This document shows, piece by piece, positions 1 to 4,612 of a DNA stretch of 5,892 bases; the first letter of the stretch is position 1; each line of letters opens with the position of its first letter. The notes beneath the pieces were generated by a model. That model ran no database searches. It saw nothing but the letters and a program-made list of their open reading frames with translations, and had not been told where the DNA came from. The position numbers were made by a program, and so were the translations under genes. Source of the DNA: an uncultured bacterium (lineage in GTDB: Bacteria; Cyanobacteriota; Vampirovibrionia; Gastranaerophilales; Gastranaerophilaceae). The DNA is taken from NCBI GenBank assembly GCA_902782905.1, contig CACZPB010000018.1, positions 1 through 5,892 of the forward strand. Reading direction: 5' to 3'.

Positions 1-1
1 A

Positions 2-358
2 ATAGAAAGGGCTCGCAACGCTCTGAAAATTGTAGGATTGGATAATAAAGAGAATAATATGCCGTCTCAAATGTCAGGCGGTCAGCAGCAAAGAGTCGCA
101 ATAGCCAGAGCTATAGTAAATGATGCTCCGCTTATCTTGGCAGACGAACCTACCGGAAACTTGGATACTAAAACCAGTATTGATGTTATGGAATTCTTTG
201 TAAATTTGAATGCAAAATACGGCAAAACGGTTGTTCTTGTAACACACGAGCCGGATATAGCAGAATATACAAAACGCATAATCAAATTTAAAGACGGACA
301 AATAGTTTCCGACCTTCCTAAAGATGAATGGATGAAACAAAGGAGCCGAGAAACATAA
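2..358 (+). CDS. ABC transporter ATP-binding protein, MacB/LolD type (5' end cut by window edge)
   Basis: C-terminal half of the nucleotide-binding subunit of an ABC transporter; it hydrolyses ATP at the inner face of the cytoplasmic membrane to drive the permease encoded next. The reading frame is open from the first bases, so the gene begins left of the window and the TTG at 38 is an internal codon. About 118 residues are visible, against roughly 220-240 for the family. Numbering from the first visible codon, the signature SGGQQQR lies at 25-31, Walker B LILADEP at 44-50 followed by the TGNLD D-loop, and the switch histidine in VLVTHEP at 82. Walker A is off the window. The wording ADEPTGNLD with SGGQQQR is typical of the MacB/LolD/FtsE group, and the downstream MacB-type permease supports this assignment. 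Substrate is not readable. Family certain, exact subfamily likely. Confidence 0.95.
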   Translation: MERARNALKIVGLDNKENNMPSQMSGGQQQRVAIARAIVNDAPLILADEPTGNLDTKTSIDVMEFFVNLNAKYGKTVVLVTHEPDIAEYTKRIIKFKDGQIVSDLPKDEWMKQRSRET

Positions 359-383
359 GAAAATAAAATTAATAAAAAGTAGA

Positions 384-401
384 TTGGGGTTGCTACCCCA
401 A
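384..401 (+). other. intercistronic hairpin without U-tract
   Basis: Perfect 7-bp inverted repeat, TTGGGGT pairing with ACCCCAA around a TGCT loop. On the + strand it is followed by A-rich sequence with no T-run, so it does not look like a normal intrinsic terminator for the ATPase gene. It may act as an mRNA processing or stability element, or as a weak attenuator, between the ATPase and permease. Read on the - strand it is followed by a short T-run (TCTACTTTTTA), but no - strand gene ends here. The structure is seen directly; the function is inferred. Confidence 0.55.
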
Positions 402-420
402 CAAAAACAAATAACAAAAA

Positions 421-453
421 ATGAAAGGAGAAATGTGTAAAAGTAATAAGTAA
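421..453 (+). other. orphan Shine-Dalgarno with tiny ORF upstream of permease
   Basis: A clear AAAGGAG (424-430) lies 84 bases before the permease start, too far to serve it. The nearest ATG (433) is only two bases after it and opens a six-codon frame (MCKSNK, stop 451-453). The ATG at 421 is in the same frame and would give ten codons, but lacks an SD of its own. It could be a leader peptide whose translation affects the permease, or a ribosome site separated from its gene by a later insertion. It is too short to call as a gene. Confidence 0.3.
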
Positions 454-478
454 ACAAGTTATAGGGTAATTTTAAAAC

Positions 479-510
479 CACTTAATCACTTATTCACTTA
501 ATCACTTACC
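479..510 (+). repeat. four tandem 8-bp repeats, consensus CACTTAAT
   Basis: Four head-to-tail 8-base units: CACTTAAT (479-486), CACTTATT (487-494), CACTTAAT (495-502) and CACTTACC (503-510). The array ends three bases before the permease ATG and fills the place where a Shine-Dalgarno would be expected. The units are too short for CRISPR. Arrays of this kind can change copy number by slipped-strand mispairing, which here would alter the 5' untranslated region rather than the reading frame. Confidence 0.85.
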
Positions 511-513
511 AAA

Positions 514-1740
514 ATGATTGATTTTAAATCAACATTCAAAATAGCCATAAAATCATTAGAGATTAACAAAATGCGCTCCGCACTGACTTCACTCGGTATA
601 ATTATAGGTGTAGGTGCAGTTATTGTAATGCTTGCAATCGGCTCAGGCGCAAACAAGCAAGTCCAGTCCAATATGGAGTCAATGGGTTCAAATATTCTCA
701 CTATTCGCTCTGCCAGTGCAAAAACCGGCGGTGTATCAATGGGTATGGGTTCAAAACCGACACTTAGCGTTAAAGATGCTGACGCGATAAGACGCAGTGC
801 CAGAGGTATAAGCGGTGTAGCACCTCTTATGAGCTCATCAAAGCAGGCAATGTTCAGTAACCAAAACTGGCAAACAACAATTTACGGTATAACAACCACT
901 TACCTAAGGATAAAAAACTACGAGATTAAAGACGGCAGAGCTTTCACAAGAGACGATGACAGCAATGCCGCGAAAGTTGCAATAATAGGAAGCACTGTTG
1001 AGAGAGAACTTTTTGGGGATATTAACCCAATTGGAAAAACAATAAGAATAGGTAACGTTCCTTTTAAAGTCATCGGAACTCTCGTTTCAAAAGGCACAGT
1101 AGGTCCTATGGATCAGGATGATTTGATATTTATCCCGCTTACGACCGCTCAGAGAAAAGTGTTCGGTACAGATTTCCCCGGCTCGGTCAGCCAAATTATT
1201 GCTCAAGCTGAGTCCTTAGAGAGTTCTTCAATCGCAGAAAAAGACATTGAAGAAATTTTGAGAACGAGGCACAATCTTGGCAAAACTCAAGAAAATGATT
1301 TTGAGATAAGAAATTCGGCTGAATTCCAAGAAAAAATGAAATCTACCGTAAAAACTTTTGCAATTCTGCTTGCTTCGATTGCCTCTGTTTCTCTTATAGT
1401 AGGCGGAATCGGTATTATGAATATTATGCTTGTATCTGTAACCGAGCGAACAAAAGAAATCGGTATTAGAATGGCAATAGGTGCAAGAGCAAGTGATATA
1501 AGGCTGCAATTTTTAATCGAAGCACTTGTTCTTTCACTTATCGGAGGACTTATAGGGGTTATTGCAGGAGTTGTTTTAGCCCTTATGATAGGATTTTTAT
1601 TCGGAACAGCTGTCGTTATAACTATTTTTCCCATACTGCTATCTTTTTGTTTTTCAGGGCTCGTTGGAATAGGATTCGGATACTATCCGGCATACAAAGC
1701 GTCGCTGCTTAACCCGATAGATGCATTAAGATATGAATAA
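514..1740 (+). CDS. ABC transporter permease, MacB/FtsX-like
   Basis: Membrane subunit of a MacB-type transporter, 408 residues, working with the ATPase encoded just upstream. MacB-family proteins couple cytoplasmic ATP hydrolysis to movements of a periplasmic domain, exporting drugs, peptides or lipids together with a MacA-like adaptor. Order: an N-terminal amphipathic stretch (1-20), TM1 about 24-43 (SLGIIIGVGAVIVML), a large periplasmic domain about 45-278, then three segments near 281-308, 332-360 and 364-390. The family motif TERTKEIGIRMAIGAR is at 310-325, and the C-terminus has the typical YPAYKASLLNPIDALRYE. In E. coli MacB the ATPase is fused; here it is separate, as in many bacteria. 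ATG 514 is chosen because an in-frame stop lies at 499-501 and the N-terminal helix is needed; the next ATG (571) would remove it. There is no SD in front of it. Substrate unknown. Confidence 0.95.
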   Translation: MIDFKSTFKIAIKSLEINKMRSALTSLGIIIGVGAVIVMLAIGSGANKQVQSNMESMGSNILTIRSASAKTGGVSMGMGSKPTLSVKDADAIRRSARGISGVAPLMSSSKQAMFSNQNWQTTIYGITTTYLRIKNYEIKDGRAFTRDDDSNAAKVAIIGSTVERELFGDINPIGKTIRIGNVPFKVIGTLVSKGTVGPMDQDDLIFIPLTTAQRKVFGTDFPGSVSQIIAQAESLESSSIAEKDIEEILRTRHNLGKTQENDFEIRNSAEFQEKMKSTVKTFAILLASIASVSLIVGGIGIMNIMLVSVTERTKEIGIRMAIGARASDIRLQFLIEALVLSLIGGLIGVIAGVVLALMIGFLFGTAVVITIFPILLSFCFSGLVGIGFGYYPAYKASLLNPIDALRYE

Positions 1741-1747
1741 GAGAACC

Positions 1748-1776
1748 TTGTGTTAAAAAAAAAATAGAGTTATACT
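1748..1776 (+). promoter_or_regulatory. candidate sigma-70-type promoter for the secreted protein gene
   Basis: A -10 box TATACT (1771-1776) lies 17 bases after TTGTGT (1748-1753), which keeps only the TTG of the -35 consensus. The spacer is A-rich. The site begins 7 bases after the permease stop and 27 bases before the ATG at 1803, so the secreted protein can probably be transcribed apart from the transporter. Prediction from sequence only. Confidence 0.5.
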
Positions 1777-1790
1777 GAGTTTGTAATTAT

Positions 1791-1795
1791 AGGAG
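1791..1795 (+). promoter_or_regulatory. ribosome binding site of the secreted protein gene
   Basis: AGGAG, seven bases before the ATG at 1803. The spacing is ideal and it fixes this start, which also yields a complete signal peptide. Confidence 0.8.
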
Positions 1796-1802
1796 TATAC
1801 AA

Positions 1803-2501
1803 ATGAAAAAAATATTATCGTTTTTGTTCTCAATAGCGGTATTAGCAGTGCAAACGCTTCCTGTACTCGCAGAAACAGGTAAAATAGAGCATTTGGATGT
1901 GCATAAAAATGCACCGTGTAACATTGTTAACATCCAAACAGACAAAAAAGTTATCGAACAAGGAAACGTACTTTTGTTTGCATTCGATGAAAAATTCTTC
2001 TCAAAATGCGAACAAGCGGGCAAAATAGTTCACTTTGTTGTGCCGGAAGCTCTTTACACCAGAGAAGGAACGCTTTTATTTCCCAGCGGAACAAAAGTTA
2101 CTGCCGAAGTTACGGGTATAGAAAAGCCTAAATGGTTTAACAAAAACGCAAGAGTCAATCTAATATTCAGAAATGTTGTATTTCCTGACGGAACCTGTAT
2201 AGATATTTGTGCAAGACCTTTTACTAAAGACTACAAACTCAAAGAAGGTCCTTGGACAACATTCGGCAAAGTGGCAGTTTCAACACTTTCTCTGGGTATC
2301 ATAGGTGCCGGCGCTGGTGTTGGATTCGGCTTCATTCCAAATCCTGCAAAAATCGGTGTCGGTATTGGTGCCGGCGTTGCTGTAGGCTGCGGTGTAGGTT
2401 TCTTGGTCGGTGTAATAACCCCCGGATGCCACTATAAAGCTAAGCAGGGCGAACAAGTTTACGCAAGTCTCTTAAACGAGATGGTTGTCTGCAATAAGTA
2501 A
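1803..2501 (+). CDS. secreted envelope protein with glycine-rich hydrophobic C-terminal hairpin; VirB10/TrbI-like layout
   Basis: Not a family I can name with certainty. It has 232 residues. Residues 1-23 form a clear Sec signal peptide (MKK, hydrophobic core, VLA before ETG), so the mature protein is outside the cytoplasmic membrane. There is no lipobox. Residues about 73-138 look beta-rich, with LLFPSGTKVTAEVTG (91-105) and an FPDGTCIDIC segment (127-136). Residues about 162-206 are a glycine-rich hydrophobic hairpin (GAGAGVGFGF, GVGIGAGVAVGCGVGF), and the end has KQGEQVYASL. This order, a 'PxGT' strand, an 'xPDGT' strand, a hydrophobic hairpin and a final 'QGxxV' strand, recalls the outer-membrane barrel domain of VirB10/TrbI, without its N-terminal transmembrane and proline-rich parts. 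The mature part has seven cysteines (39, 69, 132, 136, 196, 209, 230), so disulfides are plausible. It has its own promoter and terminator and no secretion genes are visible nearby. Being exported is near certain; the fold is a hypothesis. Confidence 0.85.
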   Translation: MKKILSFLFSIAVLAVQTLPVLAETGKIEHLDVHKNAPCNIVNIQTDKKVIEQGNVLLFAFDEKFFSKCEQAGKIVHFVVPEALYTREGTLLFPSGTKVTAEVTGIEKPKWFNKNARVNLIFRNVVFPDGTCIDICARPFTKDYKLKEGPWTTFGKVAVSTLSLGIIGAGAGVGFGFIPNPAKIGVGIGAGVAVGCGVGFLVGVITPGCHYKAKQGEQVYASLLNEMVVCNK

Positions 2502-2523
2502 AAGATAAACAAGGTTAATAAAT

Positions 2524-2555
2524 AAGGCGCGGGTTAGAATTAACCCGCGCCTTTT
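2524..2555 (+). terminator. intrinsic terminator after the secreted protein gene
   Basis: Perfect 13-bp stem, AAGGCGCGGGTTA (2524-2536) with TAACCCGCGCCTT (2541-2553), around the loop GAAT, leading into TTTTATATT. It starts 23 bases after the stop at 2501. The GC-rich core stands out in this AT-rich window. Because genes converge here it may also stop leftward transcription, although the T-run on that side is poorer. Confidence 0.9.
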
Positions 2556-2680
2556 ATATTCTTAAACATTAAAATATGTTCAACCTATTTGTAATAATCA
2601 CGAAAGAGGCGACCTTGTAGTAAAATTTACAGTATTGTAGTTTATATCTAAAAGCCGACAGTGTATTGAAAGTCTTTCCG
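2556..2680. other. unexplained intergenic stretch between convergent genes
   Basis: About 125 AT-rich bases between the terminator and a second hairpin. No ORF with a ribosome site, tRNA or insertion-sequence end is visible. It contains a loose repetition (TTGTAGTAAAA near 2615, TTGTAGTTTA near 2635). It may be the 3' untranslated region of the leftward operon, a small RNA or a degenerate repeat; nothing in the sequence decides between these. Confidence 0.3.
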
Positions 2681-2704
2681 CTTCCTTTTCTTCAGAAAAG
2701 GAAG
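2681..2704 (-). terminator. candidate terminator hairpin after the acyltransferase gene
   Basis: Perfect 10-bp stem, CTTCCTTTTC (2681-2690) with GAAAAGGAAG (2695-2704), loop of four bases. On the - strand it lies 12 bases after the stop codon at 2717-2719. It is the right place for a terminator of the leftward operon, but no T-run follows on either strand; the T-run is inside the stem. It could be a 3'-end stability hairpin, with the real termination at the GC-rich hairpin further left. Confidence 0.5.
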
Positions 2705-2716
2705 AAATAATTCTGC

Positions 2717-4021
2717 TTAAATAATATGTTCAGGCATTGCAACACTACCCTTATTCAGACGTTTTTCAAGTTCGCCTGACGGTTCATAGAACGGTGAAAC
2801 TGTCATTATTCTTGCCGCAATATCAGGATAGTGGTAAATAAATTTAAGTTCGCTTTCAGTAAGTGGTTTTTGAGTATGAACGTTTGCATAACGGGCAAGT
2901 TCCAAAATGTTTCTTGCTTCGTTTTCATCTTTAAACTCAATCTCAAGTTTGTTATAAACGTTTCTGAACCCTTTAATGCCGCCGTATTCACCGGTTGTAA
3001 TCATTCGTCCCGTTTCAATAATTTCAGGCTCGCCTCTTCCGAGTTCTTCAAAGTCATACAATTCGTAATTTCTTCTGTCTTTGAGAGCTCCGTCTGCGTG
3101 AATACCTGATTCGTGAGCAAAAGCGTTATCTCCCACTGCCGGTTGATTGATAGGGATTGGCAGCCCAAATGCGTACGCTGTGTATTTAGCAAGCTTCCAA
3201 GATTTTGAAAGGTCTATATTTTCATCTACTAAATTTTTACCTTTGAAACCTGCTGATTTAGTACACGCCAATAGGCAAGAAACTAAGTCAGCATTCCCCG
3301 CTCTTTCACCCATACCGTTAATAGCCGTATTTATATATGCATCAACTCCGGCATCCACTGCTGCAAGAGCACCTTGGACGGAACAAGCTACTGCCATACC
3401 CAAATCATTATGGAAATGCATCTCAATAGGCATCTGAGTTTCTTTTGCGATTGTATAAATTCTGTGATAAGTTGTGTGAGGGTCTTCATAACCTAAAGTG
3501 TCACAGTATCTGAAGCGATAAGCACCACATTTTTTTGCTTCACGGGCAAGTTTTATCAAAAAATCCAAATCGCTTCTTGATGCGTCTTCTGCGTTAACAC
3601 CTATTATTTTTGCTCCTTTATCAACTGCACACTCAACAGCTTCGCATGTCATTCTAAGGATGTCATCTTTTGTTTTTTTGCCTAAATATTTGCCTTGAAT
3701 CATTTGATCAGATGTTGATTGCGAAAGATTGCAGTTCTCAAGTAACGGACAATTTGTAAAAGATTGTTCAACGTCAGACGCTATAGCTCTCATCCAACCT
3801 GAGAGTTTTGTTTTTCTAATAACTCCGCGCCTTACAAGTTCAAGGTTTGCATTCAAGTAATTAAGCTCGTGCATTGTTGTAGGAAAGCCAAATTCTGATT
3901 GAGTAATTCCCATATCGTCAAGCATTAAATTAATTATTGTTTTTTGAAGTTTTGCAAGCCCCAAACGTGAAGTTTGAACACCGTCTCTATTTGTAACATC
4001 TACAAAATATATTTTAGCCAT
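2717..4021 (-). CDS. DRE-TIM acyltransferase: homocitrate / 2-isopropylmalate / Re-citrate synthase-like
   Basis: Cytoplasmic metal-dependent enzyme of the homocitrate, isopropylmalate and citramalate synthase family, which condenses acetyl-CoA with a 2-oxo acid. It has 434 residues. The TIM barrel shows the RDGVQ catalytic motif at 12-16 (usual form RDGEQ), SQSTSD at 100-105, NAEDASRSDLDF at 143-154, RFRYCDTLG at 169-177, the metal-binding HFHNDLG at 202-208, NGMGERAGNA at 235-244 and FAHESGIHADG at 301-311. The rest (about 320-420) fits the helical accessory subdomains. The LeuA regulatory domain of about 120 residues is absent, so leucine feedback is unlikely. The opening VDVTNRDGVQTSR differs from ordinary LeuA and NifV (DTTLRDGEQ), so the substrate is uncertain; Re-citrate synthase is one option. 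ATG 4021 has AAAGGA seven bases upstream, overlapping the preceding stop codon. Family is certain, specificity is not. Confidence 0.93.
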   Translation of the reverse strand: MAKIYFVDVTNRDGVQTSRLGLAKLQKTIINLMLDDMGITQSEFGFPTTMHELNYLNANLELVRRGVIRKTKLSGWMRAIASDVEQSFTNCPLLENCNLSQSTSDQMIQGKYLGKKTKDDILRMTCEAVECAVDKGAKIIGVNAEDASRSDLDFLIKLAREAKKCGAYRFRYCDTLGYEDPHTTYHRIYTIAKETQMPIEMHFHNDLGMAVACSVQGALAAVDAGVDAYINTAINGMGERAGNADLVSCLLACTKSAGFKGKNLVDENIDLSKSWKLAKYTAYAFGLPIPINQPAVGDNAFAHESGIHADGALKDRRNYELYDFEELGRGEPEIIETGRMITTGEYGGIKGFRNVYNKLEIEFKDENEARNILELARYANVHTQKPLTESELKFIYHYPDIAARIMTVSPFYEPSGELEKRLNKGSVAMPEHII

Positions 4022-4028
4022 AATAAAA

Positions 4029-4034
4029 TCCTTT
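4029..4034 (-). promoter_or_regulatory. ribosome binding site of the acyltransferase gene, overlapping the upstream stop codon
   Basis: AAAGGA on the - strand, seven bases before the ATG at 4021. Its first two bases are the last two of the TAA (4035-4033) of the small membrane protein gene. This arrangement favours translational coupling of the two genes. Confidence 0.75.
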
Positions 4035-4563
4035 ACATCTTTATATTGAGTGTTTTTAGCGTATCTTGAGCAGTTTTTTGAGAATTATTTATAAACTCTT
4101 TTTTATCCAAAGCTTTTGAACTTGAGCATTTAGAAATTCCTGAAAGTGCGAACAATCCTGCGAATACTAATGCTGCTAAAACACCTGTTTTTGCAATTAT
4201 ATTCGTACTTTTATTAGCTTCAAGCTTTGAGTTTATCTCATCTTCAAGCTCTTCTACGTTACCTTTATAAAAATCTCCCACATACATCTTTTTGTATGCA
4301 AAATATCCAAAGTCATCTGTCTTTAAACCTTTAGCCAAATATACGGAAGACGAATTCAAATATTTGCCGGGTTTAATTAAAACATCCCAGCCTTTTTCTT
4401 CAACTTTGTCAACTATTGAATAATCTTGCAAATTCGTTGACCCTGTACTGTTTATGTATGCTTCCACAGTATTAGCTGCTTTTGCCTGCTCTCGATAATA
4501 CTTGTGACCTAAAACATAACTAGAGGTAAAGTTAATTCCTGTATTATTCAGATTTACTTGCAT
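4033..4563 (-). CDS. hypothetical small membrane protein with one C-terminal transmembrane helix
   Basis: No family recognised. It has 176 residues. Residues 1-118 are polar and mixed, with no signal peptide. They open with an Asn-rich stretch, NLNNTGINFTSSY (4-16), and include a lysine- and aromatic-rich middle (YFAYKKMYVGDFYKGN, 87-102) followed by an acidic helix (103-115). A single hydrophobic segment about 122-143 (AKTGVLAALVFAGLFALSGI) is followed by KCSSSK and a 30-residue charged tail. That gives one membrane helix; the positive residues after it hint that the tail is cytoplasmic, but topology is open. The cysteine after the helix (146) is preceded by ISK, not a lipobox. ATG 4563 is supported by AAAGGGGA nine bases upstream. 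It is the first gene of an apparent two-gene unit with the acyltransferase (11-base gap), though nothing in it suggests metabolism. An N-terminal style like this recurs, from memory, in gut Gastranaerophilales hypothetical proteins; that is a weak hint. Confidence 0.8.
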   Translation of the reverse strand: MQVNLNNTGINFTSSYVLGHKYYREQAKAANTVEAYINSTGSTNLQDYSIVDKVEEKGWDVLIKPGKYLNSSSVYLAKGLKTDDFGYFAYKKMYVGDFYKGNVEELEDEINSKLEANKSTNIIAKTGVLAALVFAGLFALSGISKCSSSKALDKKEFINNSQKTAQDTLKTLNIKM

Positions 4564-4572
4564 TACAAAACA

Positions 4573-4580
4573 TCCCCTTT
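4573..4580 (-). promoter_or_regulatory. ribosome binding site of the small membrane protein gene
   Basis: AAAGGGGA on the - strand, nine bases before the ATG at 4563. It is a slightly imperfect Shine-Dalgarno but is the only purine-rich site at a usable distance. Confidence 0.6.
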
Positions 4581-4590
4581 TTTGTTAATC

Positions 4591-4599
4591 ATTATAGCA
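4591..4599 (-). promoter_or_regulatory. candidate extended -10 promoter for the small membrane protein / acyltransferase operon
   Basis: On the - strand, TGCTATAAT: a perfect TATAAT (4596-4591) preceded by the TGn of an extended -10. No recognisable -35 lies 16-18 bases upstream, which is acceptable for extended -10 promoters. It sits in the 49 bases between the symporter stop codon and the next ATG, so the two-gene unit likely has its own transcription start even though no terminator separates it from the symporter. Confidence 0.65.
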
Positions 4600-4612
4600 T
4601 AAATTTTTGGTT

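Noticed and set aside
384..401. Intrinsic terminator ending the ATPase transcript
   Set aside because: No T-run follows the stem on the + strand, and the partner permease lies just downstream, so full termination here is unlikely.
74..481. Two long open frames on the - strand opposite the ATPase gene
   Set aside because: They mirror a frame with clear ABC signature and Walker B motifs, their translations look like antisense products rich in Phe, Cys and Ser, and they have no ribosome site.
479..510. CRISPR array at the tandem repeats
   Set aside because: The units are 8 bases and directly abutting with no spacers, and no cas genes are present.
1228..1634. Open frames on the - strand opposite the permease C-terminal half
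   Set aside because: Antisense shadows of the MacB transmembrane region; the Ile/Pro-rich translation is what reversed hydrophobic codons give.
2252..2437. 61-codon + strand frame inside the secreted protein gene
   Set aside because: It lies in the glycine-rich segment, and its Arg/Cys-rich product is the frame-shifted reading of the Gly codons.
2831..3437. + strand frames opposite the acyltransferase gene
   Set aside because: Antisense to a strongly conserved enzyme with all catalytic motifs; no independent start signals or recognisable domains.
4126..4128. Lipobox cysteine in the small membrane protein (Cys 146)
   Set aside because: It follows an internal helix rather than an N-terminal signal and is preceded by Ile-Ser-Lys, which does not match a lipobox.
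4583..4612. Terminator between the symporter and the small membrane protein gene
   Set aside because: No inverted repeat with a T-run could be found on the - strand in this 49-base gap; only a promoter-like -10 box is visible.
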